Source: Spirochaetaceae bacterium (GTDB lineage Bacteria > Spirochaetota > Spirochaetia > Treponematales > Breznakiellaceae). Taken from it: 14,141 nt of DNA. Shown here in pieces: positions 7,241 to 13,901 of the stretch. The stretch's first letter is position 1. Every line of letters begins with the position of its first letter. The position numbers and the translations under genes were made by a program. The stretch is taken from NCBI GenBank assembly GCA_031267955.1, contig JAIRYB010000014.1, positions 1 through 14,141 of the forward strand. Direction: 5' to 3'. A model generated the notes under the pieces. The model was not told the DNA's origin. It searched no databases and worked only from the letters and a program-made list of their open reading frames with translations.

Positions 7241-7282
7241 CCGGTTAAAGCAAATTGGCGGAGAAAACCATTAATTAATATG
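7214..7282 (+). promoter_or_regulatory. Leader motif shared with the region upstream of ssb (copy 1)
   Basis: A-tracts are followed by TTAAAGCAAA (7245-7254), GGCGGA (7257-7262) and an ATTA-rich patch, directly before the ribosome binding site of the lipoprotein gene. The same order of words recurs on the minus strand at 11571-11628. From TTAAAG onward roughly 31 of 37 positions agree with one gap. Its function is unknown; a shared regulatory or promoter element is inferred. Confidence 0.5.
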
Positions 7283-7295
7283 GAGGATATCGAAG

Positions 7296-8387
7296 ATGAA
7301 AACATACCTGTTTCAGCGGGCCGGAAAAGTCCGGCCGCAACCCCGGTTTCCGGGCAGGGGATTCCCCCCAGGGCGTCCGGGAAACCGTATATGGCCCTGG
7401 GCGTCCCTTGCCGTCGTCCTGGTTTCCGCCTGCGCGTGCAGCGCCGAAACCGCCGTCCAGCAGGTGCTGGGGCTAAGCGCGGAGGCGCCGGAATTTATTG
7501 AATGCCGGGCGATCTCGCCCACCGAGATAGCCTTCAGGTTTTCCCTGCCGGTGGCCGTCTCGTCCCTGCGTTTCGAGCCGGATCTCGAGGTGGATTCCGT
7601 TGACGGGGGGGAACTCGTGACGGTTACCTTGAGGGAACCCCTTTCCGGCGGGAACCGTTTTGTCGCGGATATTCTGGTGTCCGACGAGGGGGGCAACACC
7701 CTCAATGTCCTGGCCCCTTTCCGCTCCCGTAATGACGAGATGCCCTCGCTTGTGATCAACGAGGTCCGCACCGAGTATTCCAAACCCAGGGTGGAATTTG
7801 TAGAACTGAAAACCCTGACCGCCGGCAACCTGGGCGGGATACGGCTTTTTCTCGCCCAGACAGGCACGGAAGAGCCTTTTTACGAATTCCCGCCCGCCCA
7901 TGCCGCCGCCGGGGAGTACATCGTCGTGCATTTGCGCAGCCTGGACCCGAACAGCGTAAACGAAACCGCGGATACCGGGGCCACTCCTTATACAAAGGAG
8001 AATGAAGCCTGGCCCGAAGCCAGGGATTTCTGGATTCCCGATACCAAAAAACACCTCGCGAAAAAAGCCGGGATGGTATACCTGCTGGACCAGGACGACG
8101 GGGTACTCGACGCGCTCATGTGGAGCGAAAGCGCCGATCCCTGGTGGGCCGACGAAAAGCTGGCCGCCGGCGCGGAGTTCCTCTTTTCCAAAGGGGCCTG
8201 GGCAAACAGCCGCGGGGAAATTCCGGGGCCCGCGGACGCCGTTTCAAGCGCCTATACCACGGCGACGCGTTCCATCTCCAGGGACGAGGCCGCGCAGGAT
8301 ACGGACGGCCCCGCGGACTGGTACATCACCGCCGCGAGCAGCGCCACCCCGGGAAAGAAGAACAGCACGAAAAAGTACCAGCCGTAG
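7296..8387 (+). CDS. Lamin-tail-domain (LTD) lipoprotein, function unknown
   Basis: 363 residues, probably exported and lipid-anchored. A long basic n-region (1-32) precedes a hydrophobic stretch ending VLVSAC, with Cys46 as the likely lipidated residue (lipobox V-S-A-C; Cys48 is a second candidate). After a beta-rich segment (about 60-145), SLVINEVRTEYSKPRVEFVE (about 150-170) followed by LGGIRLFL matches the start of a lamin-tail domain, an immunoglobulin-like fold common in bacterial surface proteins. The C-terminal SATPGKKN is also a common ending of such domains. No catalytic motif was seen, so the role may be binding or structural. The ATG has GGAGG (7282-7286) 9 bases upstream, which supports the start despite the long n-region. 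The thioredoxin gene follows after 98 bases with its own likely promoter. Confidence 0.8.
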   Translation: MKTYLFQRAGKVRPQPRFPGRGFPPGRPGNRIWPWASLAVVLVSACACSAETAVQQVLGLSAEAPEFIECRAISPTEIAFRFSLPVAVSSLRFEPDLEVDSVDGGELVTVTLREPLSGGNRFVADILVSDEGGNTLNVLAPFRSRNDEMPSLVINEVRTEYSKPRVEFVELKTLTAGNLGGIRLFLAQTGTEEPFYEFPPAHAAAGEYIVVHLRSLDPNSVNETADTGATPYTKENEAWPEARDFWIPDTKKHLAKKAGMVYLLDQDDGVLDALMWSESADPWWADEKLAAGAEFLFSKGAWANSRGEIPGPADAVSSAYTTATRSISRDEAAQDTDGPADWYITAASSATPGKKNSTKKYQP

Positions 8388-8433
8388 GGGAAAGGCCGGG
8401 AGACGGCAAGGGAAGAACGCCGGGGAAAATACA

Positions 8434-8462
8434 TTGCCTATTCGCGGGAATAATGTTACACT
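8434..8462 (+). promoter_or_regulatory. Probable promoter of trxA and the U32 gene
   Basis: TTGCCT (8434-8439) and TACACT (8457-8462) are separated by exactly 17 bases, each matching 4 of 6 consensus positions. Transcription would start near 8469, about 17 bases before the trxA start and next to its AGGAG site (8475-8479). Confidence 0.5.
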
Positions 8463-8485
8463 CTAGGTACGGATAGGAGAATTTT

Positions 8486-8809
8486 ATGAGTTCCGGAATC
8501 GCCGTGAACAACGGCAATTTTGAAGACGAAGTGTTAAAGTCGCCGGTACCGGTGCTGCTGGATTTTTGGGCGGAATGGTGCGGGCCCTGCCGGATGATCG
8601 GCCCGGTACTTGACCAGATAGCGGAAGAATATTCAGACAGGCTCAAGGTCTGCAAGATCAATGTGGACGAGGAGAACGAACTGGCGGGCCGGCACGGGGT
8701 CGTTTCCATACCTACCCTGGCCGTTTACCGCGACGGCAAGCTTGTCCGCCAGCAGGCCGGCGCGGTGCCGAAGGCGCAAATTCAGGCCCTGTTCAGCGAT
8801 TTGATCTAA
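8486..8809 (+). CDS. trxA: Thioredoxin
   Basis: Cytoplasmic dithiol-disulfide reductase, recycled by thioredoxin reductase, donating electrons to targets such as ribonucleotide reductase and peroxiredoxins. The 107-residue length is standard for a single thioredoxin fold. The active site WCGPC is at residues 31-35, preceded by the typical LLDFWAEW strand. The cis-proline is Pro76 in VVSIPTL, and the VYRDGKLV turn follows. No signal peptide. The ATG is preceded by AGGAG at a short but workable distance. It stands 7 bases before the U32 gene, so the two are probably co-transcribed. Confidence 0.97.
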   Translation: MSSGIAVNNGNFEDEVLKSPVPVLLDFWAEWCGPCRMIGPVLDQIAEEYSDRLKVCKINVDEENELAGRHGVVSIPTLAVYRDGKLVRQQAGAVPKAQIQALFSDLI

Positions 8810-8816
8810 ATACACG

Positions 8817-11027
8817 GTGAAAATTCCCGAACTGCTTGCCCCGGCCGGTTCCCCGGAAGCCCTTGACGCCGCTGTCGCCGAGGGCGCGGACGCGGTTTAC
8901 CTGGGCCTCAAAAATTTTAACGCCCGGATGCGGACGGCCAACTTTGCCTATTCCCAGTTTGAAGCGGCCCTCCGCGCCCTTCACCGGATGGGCAGGAAGA
9001 TCTACGTCACGGTTAATACTGTTTTTGAACAGCGGGAAGCGGACCGGATGTACCAGCTTCTCAAATACCTTTCCGCGCTTGGCCCGGACGGCCTGATTGT
9101 TCAGGATTTTGGGGTAATCGCCATGGCCGCCCTCGATTTCCCCGCCCTCAGGCTCCACGCTTCTACCCAGATGAATGTCGCCTCAAGCGGGGGGGTGAAC
9201 CTGCTCTCCAAACACGGCCTTTCCCGGGTAGTGCTTTCCCGGGAGCTTTCCCTGGACGAGATACGCGGCATACGGGGTAAAACCAGTTCCGAACTTGAAG
9301 TTTTTGTCCACGGGGCGCTCTGCGTAAGCGAATCGGGGCTCTGTCTTTTTTCCAGTTTTCTTGGGGGAAAGTCCGCCAACCGGGGCATGTGTACCCAGGC
9401 CTGCCGCAGGCTGTACAGCCAGGACGGCGAACAGGGTTATTATTTCAGCCCGGCGGATATGGAACTCGCCGCCCTGGTTCCCGGTTTGGCGGAGGCGGGG
9501 GTCAATTCCCTTAAAATCGAAGGCCGCATGAAAAGCGCCGAATATGTAGGGACTGTGGTCTCCGCCTACCGCCGTATTCTCGACGGGATTGAAGGCAACC
9601 GGGAACAGAGCGTCAGGGAGGCGGAGGAAATACTGAAAAACGATTTCGCCCGCGAGAAGACCCGGTACTATTTCTTTGACGAAGCCGCCGGGGCCGATTC
9701 CGGCAGGACCGGCGGCGAAGAATCCGCCGGCTTTCCCGCGCCGGATCCCGGCTGGCTCAAGGCGGGCCAGGACGGCGGCACGGGCATAGCCCTGGGGGCC
9801 TTGCTCCGGGTGCGGGGCGCCGGCGCGGACAGGCAGGGCCTTCTTCGGGCGGGGCCGCTGCTTCCCCGGGCAGGGGATTCCCTGCGTATCCACCGCGCCG
9901 ACGATTCCGTGCGCAAAACCTTCAAACTCAAGGCCGCTGAAACCGGACGCGGCGCAGACCAGGGCGGGGAACCGCTCCCGGACGGCTTCTGGCTGTCCAT
10001 ACCGGAAGGCTTTAACGCCGGGGATTCGGTCTACCTTATCCAGACGCGGCTGATGGGCAGGCGTTACCCGCAGATCATCAAAGACGCGGGCGCTTTTAAG
10101 CGGGTCCCCGGCAGGGAAAAGGCCCCGGACATCGAGCTTGAGCGTCCGGGTAAAAAAGACGCGCCCTTCCCCGAAGGCCTGTACGCCGCGGTTTCCCGTA
10201 TCGAAGATCTCTACGCGCTTCAATCGGAGCGGCCTCTGCGCGCCATACTCCCGCTTAACAGCGAGACCGCGGGCTATCTGCTTGCCGGCGGCAAGCCGCC
10301 CCTGCCCTTCAACGCCAGGGAACTCATCCTGGCCCTGGACCCCTGGTTTCCCCAGCCGGCTGAATCCTTTTTCAGCGGGGCGATACCGCGCCTGCGCGCC
10401 CTGGGCTACCACCAGTTCGTGGTCAACAATTTGGGGCATTTCGCGCTGTTCAGGAACAGCGCCCCGGCGCCCGGAGGCAAGGCGCTTCTGCCCGGAGACG
10501 CGGCGGCCCCGCCCCCCGGAAAAATGCCGCCCAAACCCGCTTCCCTTATCGCGGGGCCATACCTCTATACCTTTAACCGCTGGGCCGCGTCGTTTGTGTC
10601 GTCGCTGGGCGTCTCCGCCTTTATCACCCCGCTGGAAAACAACCGCCAGAACCTGGAACGCACCGTAAGCCCCGGCCGCCGTTCCCTCGCCATGGTCACC
10701 CTGTTCGCCCGCCCCGCCCTGTTCCGAATCCGCGCCTCCCTGGGGCGGCAGTACGGTTTCGGCATCTTCGAGGATAGCCGGGGCGAACAATTCCGATTGC
10801 TTGCGGGCAGAGACGGCTCCCAGGTTATTCCGGAAACGCCTTTTTCCATCGTGGACAAGCGCCCCTTTCTGGAAGAGGCGGGATTCCGCCGTTTTGTCGT
10901 TGATCTTTCCGGCCCTCCCGTCAAAAAGAAGGACTATAAAAAACTTATGGACGCTATTAGCGATGGCGCGCCCCTTCCCGGCATCAGCCGTTTTAACTGG
11001 AAGGACGGGTTTTACGCGGCGGAATAG
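8817..11027 (+). CDS. U32-family protein, RlhA-like (probable RNA hydroxylation factor)
   Basis: 736 residues. The N-terminal U32 domain starts PELLAPAGSPEALDAAV and contains HASTQMN (114-120), the U32 signature around EVFVHGALCVSESGLC (161-176), RGMCTQAC (189-196) and SLKIEGRMKS (231-240). Cys169, Cys176, Cys192 and Cys196 fit the four-cysteine Fe-S pattern of the family. The older peptidase or collagenase label is poorly supported; studied relatives hydroxylate RNA (E. coli RlhA on 23S rRNA C2501, TrhP on tRNA U34). The long C-terminal half (about 300-736) suits the RlhA/YdcP architecture with a DUF3656-type region better than the shorter TrhP type. The start is GTG at 8817, 7 bases after trxA stops. 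No Shine-Dalgarno is visible, so coupling to trxA translation is likely. The exact RNA target cannot be told from sequence. Confidence 0.88.
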   Translation: MKIPELLAPAGSPEALDAAVAEGADAVYLGLKNFNARMRTANFAYSQFEAALRALHRMGRKIYVTVNTVFEQREADRMYQLLKYLSALGPDGLIVQDFGVIAMAALDFPALRLHASTQMNVASSGGVNLLSKHGLSRVVLSRELSLDEIRGIRGKTSSELEVFVHGALCVSESGLCLFSSFLGGKSANRGMCTQACRRLYSQDGEQGYYFSPADMELAALVPGLAEAGVNSLKIEGRMKSAEYVGTVVSAYRRILDGIEGNREQSVREAEEILKNDFAREKTRYYFFDEAAGADSGRTGGEESAGFPAPDPGWLKAGQDGGTGIALGALLRVRGAGADRQGLLRAGPLLPRAGDSLRIHRADDSVRKTFKLKAAETGRGADQGGEPLPDGFWLSIPEGFNAGDSVYLIQTRLMGRRYPQIIKDAGAFKRVPGREKAPDIELERPGKKDAPFPEGLYAAVSRIEDLYALQSERPLRAILPLNSETAGYLLAGGKPPLPFNARELILALDPWFPQPAESFFSGAIPRLRALGYHQFVVNNLGHFALFRNSAPAPGGKALLPGDAAAPPPGKMPPKPASLIAGPYLYTFNRWAASFVSSLGVSAFITPLENNRQNLERTVSPGRRSLAMVTLFARPALFRIRASLGRQYGFGIFEDSRGEQFRLLAGRDGSQVIPETPFSIVDKRPFLEEAGFRRFVVDLSGPPVKKKDYKKLMDAISDGAPLPGISRFNWKDGFYAAE

Positions 11028-11039
11028 GGCGCTCTGCCC

Positions 11040-11492
11040 TTAAAATGCCACCGCTTCCTCCTCCGCGGCAAATTCTTCGGCAAAGGCCCCCTCCGCCGCC
11101 GGGGCGTACCGCTTGTCCGGCGGCCGGCCTTCCGCGTATTCCGGGCCGGCATCTTCCTCCGCCCTGGCTTCCGGCCGGAATTCCACATGCTCCGCCACAA
11201 TGCTGATCTTTGCCCGGGGTTTGCCGTCCGGCCCGTTCCACCGGTCCTGCTTGAGCCGGCCCACTACCCTGACCCCGCGGCCCCGGCGCCCCTGGTTGTA
11301 GCAGGAATCCGCAAGGCGGCTCCATGTTTCCACGTCAAAGAAGCCCACTTCTTTTTCGTAATTGGAATCCTGTTTGAAATAACGGTTGGAGGCAAGCGTA
11401 AAGGTACACACATGGGTACCTTTAGGCGTCGTGCGGTAGAGGGGGTCCCTCACCATGTTGCCTTCAATCAGGATTGAGTTAAGGTTATTCAT
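11040..11492 (-). CDS. ssb: Single-stranded DNA-binding protein
   Basis: 150 residues. The OB-fold domain (about 1-107) has the classic SSB pattern: N-terminal MNNLNSILIEGNMVRDP, TPKGTHVCTFTLASNR, FFDVETWSRLADSC, GVRVVGRLKQDRW and AKISIVAEHVEF. It coats single-stranded DNA in replication and repair as a tetramer in studied relatives. The C-terminal tail is Ala/Glu-rich and ends EEEAVAF. The acidic character and final Phe are kept, but the usual Asp-rich DDDIPF tip is not. The ATG is preceded by GGGAG on the minus strand at 7 bases. It is convergent with the U32 gene, with 12 bases between the stops and no room for a separate terminator. Confidence 0.95.
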   Translation of the reverse strand: MNNLNSILIEGNMVRDPLYRTTPKGTHVCTFTLASNRYFKQDSNYEKEVGFFDVETWSRLADSCYNQGRRGRGVRVVGRLKQDRWNGPDGKPRAKISIVAEHVEFRPEARAEEDAGPEYAEGRPPDKRYAPAAEGAFAEEFAAEEEAVAF

Positions 11493-11570
11493 ATATAACT
11501 CCCGATACTGCGGTTCCGGCAGCGTGCATATCCGCCGGGTACGTGGTTCGGGAAACCCCGGAAAACCCGT

Positions 11571-11628
11571 ACATATATATAATGGGTTTGTCCGCCGGTT
11601 TGCTTTAATCCGGGGCGTTTTTTCGCGG
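11571..11628 (-). promoter_or_regulatory. Leader motif shared with the lipoprotein gene (copy 2), possible ssb promoter region
   Basis: Read on the minus strand: A-tract, TTAAAGCAAA, two bases, GGCGGA, then an ATTATATATATG patch, about 80 bases before the ssb start. It matches the element at 7214-7282 in order and spacing, apart from a 14-base gap in the A-tract part. Runs of A or T spaced roughly 6-11 bases (11618-11647) suggest intrinsic curvature. The TA-rich patch could serve as a -10, but no confident -35 was found. Confidence 0.45.
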
Positions 11629-11710
11629 TTTTTTCAAAAAGGTTTTTCGCGGGAAGCTGCCGGCGGCGCTGCCGGACGGTACAGCCGGGCGGCAAAACCC
11701 GGCAGTATAG
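11629..11710. other. Region after the 640-residue gene, with weak hairpins
   Basis: Just past the stop at 11711, the minus strand can form GCCGGG/CCCGGC and CCGGC/GCCGG stems. No T-run follows either, so I do not call an intrinsic terminator. Confidence 0.3.
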
Positions 11711-13633
11711 TTACTGCTGCTGTTTCAGCAGATTGACAATGTAGAGCGCCACGTAGTTGTGAATCTTGTCGCTGTTGTTCAGTTCGGTAAGGGCCGGGCT
11801 TACCATGATAACCGAATCCGCCATTTCGTCGATGGTCTGGGAGGTGATCTTTCTGTTTCCCCGGGCGTCAAGGATGGGCTTTAGCTTGCGCTTGATTTGG
11901 GAGTGAACGTCCCGCACAAGCTGTTTTTTCGCCTCGCTGTCTATTACCTTGCGCCAGTGGTCTTCCATGTCCCTAAGCTGCTGGTCCAAAGTCTTCCCCA
12001 TAGGCAGCGCCTGAATCTGGTAATCAACCGCGGCGCGTTTCATCTCCTGAGCGAGACTCGTAGAATGAGCGGACGGAATTTCCCTGTCCTGATTCTCCTG
12101 CTCCTGCGGCGCAGCCTTGCGCTTTTTGTTTTTATCCTGCCCCAGGCGCTTAAAAAAGGCGACAATCGAAGAAATAACCGGGATACTGTACCAGAAGGGG
12201 AGCATTATCCTGACATCAGTTAAAATATCTTTCCGGTTTAGCGTGAGCAGTTCCGACAGCGGCACAAGCGCGCCGGTGGCCTGGTAAATTTTGTAGTTAA
12301 GCACCCCCCCCTGGGAAGCGGAAGCCTCCTCCTGGACCAGGAACAGTTTTTTGTCTTCCAGGAGCATCATTAGGCTCGGGGCGACCTGGTGCGCGTAAAG
12401 GGCCGCCAGCTTTTCAAAGTCCTTCTCGTTCTCCATGGAAGGCTCGCTCTCGAATTCCTTGATCAATTTGCCCCAGCGGTTACGGATAGCTTTTTGCACC
12501 TGGGGGCGCGCCTCCCCGATAAGTTTGGTGATCAGGGGGAATACCTTGGCTTTGCTGATAAAAACCTGCTCGTTAAAACGGTTGTGGAAGATCAGCAGAG
12601 GCGGGAGCCGCTTGCCCGGATCAGAGTTCCCCTCCGCCTGCGTCTTCTCGTTAAGAAAGCCGTCCAGGTCCTTTTGGCTGTAAAAATCCGTCAAAGGCCG
12701 GCCCGTAGCGTCCGAGAACTTCATAATATCTTTCAACGAATACGCGTAGGGCGGCCGCTCGATTCTCAGCTCGATTTCCTTCATGGCCAATTCCAGGTCC
12801 CTTTTCCTCCCCATGATCGAGCGGTAGTAGCTTACGAAGAATTCGATGATAAACGTCGACTGGAGCACCGAAATGTCCAGAGCGGTAAATTCGCTCTTTT
12901 TTTTCAGTTCCATCCGGATCAGGGAACAGAAAAGGGGCCAGAACAGGCAGGCAAATTCCCCGGCGGTTTCAATATGGGCAAAACATTCCTTGGGCTTAAG
13001 CTCAATCTGGGCCAGGATATTCCTCAGCAGCGGCTCCTTGCCCGCAAACTGGCTTGTCAGCCGGACAAAAAAATATTCGGCGTTGTGTTCGATTTTAAGA
13101 AAGGCCGAAGTCTTTAATACGGAAATCTCCAGGATACGCCGGGGTATATAGCTCGCGAGGACCAGCGCCGAGCCAAGCGATTCCGAAAAGACAATTTTCA
13201 GCAGGGGCATGTCGGATTCTTGGGGGTATTCCATATATTCGTCCAGGTCCGTGGCGACGTTCAGCTCCCTAAGCTGTTCGGCCGGTATGCTTATCCCCAG
13301 GGTTTTCTCGTCGGGAAAGGGCAGTTCCGCAAGGGCGTCCGGATTTTCGTATGCCTTGTTCACTGCCTCAAAGTAGAAATCCAGCATCAGCACCTTGCCG
13401 CCCGGCCCGCTCCCGATCAGCTTGCACTTCCCGCTTTCCACAAGCGGCGTCAGTTCGGCCCAGAATTTGGCGGCGGCATCGCTGGTCCATTTCTGCCATT
13501 CCGGCCGTTCGCGGACATAGTGGTTCGCGTATTTTTCGATGAACAGGATAAAATTATCAATATCTATACTGGGGGCATGCCGCTTGCTTGCGTATGAGAG
13601 CAGTATTGTATAAAGGTCGGTTCGCTGGGCCAT
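11711..13633 (-). CDS. Conserved-looking protein of unknown function, 640 residues
   Basis: I do not recognise this protein. It begins MAQRTDLYTILLSYASKRHA and ends in VALYIVNLLKQQQ. It is mostly helical and charged, without a signal peptide. One hydrophobic stretch (about 473-495, around LPFWYSIPVISSIVAFF) is followed by a very basic segment (KNKKRK), suggesting a single membrane anchor or a buried amphipathic element. A coiled-coil-like region (about 530-590, LAQEMKRAAV...DQQLRDMEDHWRKVI) lies near the C-terminus. The frame stays open upstream to an ATG at 13828, but those 65 residues translate repeat copy C and carry no protein-like pattern, so I start at ATG 13633. No Shine-Dalgarno precedes it; a promoter abuts it instead. 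The next gene downstream on the same strand is ssb, 218 bases away with its own possible promoter. Confidence 0.8.
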   Translation of the reverse strand: MAQRTDLYTILLSYASKRHAPSIDIDNFILFIEKYANHYVRERPEWQKWTSDAAAKFWAELTPLVESGKCKLIGSGPGGKVLMLDFYFEAVNKAYENPDALAELPFPDEKTLGISIPAEQLRELNVATDLDEYMEYPQESDMPLLKIVFSESLGSALVLASYIPRRILEISVLKTSAFLKIEHNAEYFFVRLTSQFAGKEPLLRNILAQIELKPKECFAHIETAGEFACLFWPLFCSLIRMELKKKSEFTALDISVLQSTFIIEFFVSYYRSIMGRKRDLELAMKEIELRIERPPYAYSLKDIMKFSDATGRPLTDFYSQKDLDGFLNEKTQAEGNSDPGKRLPPLLIFHNRFNEQVFISKAKVFPLITKLIGEARPQVQKAIRNRWGKLIKEFESEPSMENEKDFEKLAALYAHQVAPSLMMLLEDKKLFLVQEEASASQGGVLNYKIYQATGALVPLSELLTLNRKDILTDVRIMLPFWYSIPVISSIVAFFKRLGQDKNKKRKAAPQEQENQDREIPSAHSTSLAQEMKRAAVDYQIQALPMGKTLDQQLRDMEDHWRKVIDSEAKKQLVRDVHSQIKRKLKPILDARGNRKITSQTIDEMADSVIMVSPALTELNNSDKIHNYVALYIVNLLKQQQ

Positions 13634-13638
13634 ATTAT

Positions 13639-13667
13639 ATAATAATCGGAATTTATCCCGCCTGCAA
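13639..13667 (-). promoter_or_regulatory. Promoter abutting the 640-residue gene (leaderless start likely)
   Basis: The minus strand has TTGCAG (13662-13667), a 17-base spacer and TATTAT (13639-13644), 5 bases before ATG 13633. With usual -10 to +1 spacing, transcription would begin at or within a base or two of the start codon. No ribosome binding site is visible, in agreement with that. Confidence 0.5.
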
Positions 13668-13715
13668 TAAGCAAGTCCGGCGGCAAACAGGCTTCCGCGT
13701 TCCGTCCCTGAATTC

Positions 13716-13771
13716 GGGCGCATCCCCGGCTCCGCCGGGGACCGGGCTATCCGGAGCTCCGCGGTACCTGG
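13716..13771 (-). repeat. Mosaic hairpin repeat, copy C (tail end only)
   Basis: On the minus strand it matches the last 55 or so bases of copies A and B (GGTACCGCGGAGC..., GCCCGGTCC, GGATGCGCCC). The terminal hairpin at 13723-13741 has arms TCCCCGGC/GCCGGGGA with loop TCC, where A and B have TCCGGCGC/GCGCCGGA. Three consecutive positions differ on both arms while pairing is kept. Confidence 0.85.
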
Positions 13772-13835
13772 AACATATGGGGGAAGGTGGCAGACAGGTA
13801 AAATACACAATTTCCAAAAAATTCGCATAACCCCC

Positions 13836-13866
13836 TTGACTTGGACTCAACTTCAGGGAGTACACT
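13836..13866 (+). promoter_or_regulatory. Promoter with 19-base spacer upstream of the flavodoxin gene, MerR-type
   Basis: TTGACT (13836-13841) and TACACT (13861-13866) are 19 bases apart. The spacer contains an imperfect dyad, CTTGGA near 13840-13845 facing TTCAGG near 13852-13857. Over-long 19-base spacers with a central dyad are the hallmark of promoters activated by DNA-distorting MerR-family regulators. No regulator gene is in the window. A strong ribosome binding site follows at 13884-13892. Confidence 0.6.
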
Positions 13867-13883
13867 TATATCGTCTTAGAACC

Positions 13884-13892
13884 AGGAGGAGG
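13884..13892 (+). promoter_or_regulatory. Strong ribosome binding site of the flavodoxin gene
   Basis: AGGAGGAGG offers several registers; AGGAGG at 13887-13892 is 9 bases from ATG 13902. A further AGGAG (13896-13900) is too close to the start to be the main site. Confidence 0.7.
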
Positions 13893-13901
13893 AAAAGGAG
13901 C

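Noticed and set aside
9183..10790. Minus-strand frame of 535 residues opposite the U32 gene
   Set aside because: Antisense shadow with no recognisable motif; the U32 reading has the full family signature.
11025..11042. Shared bidirectional terminator between the U32 gene and ssb
   Set aside because: Only 12 bases lie between the stops and no hairpin with flanking T/A runs can be formed there.
11660..11710. Intrinsic terminator after the 640-residue gene
   Set aside because: GC-rich stems are possible but no T-run follows on the minus strand.
13634..13828. 65-residue N-terminal extension of the 640-residue protein
   Set aside because: It runs through repeat copy C, has no protein-like pattern, and would put the well-placed promoter at 13639-13667 inside the gene.
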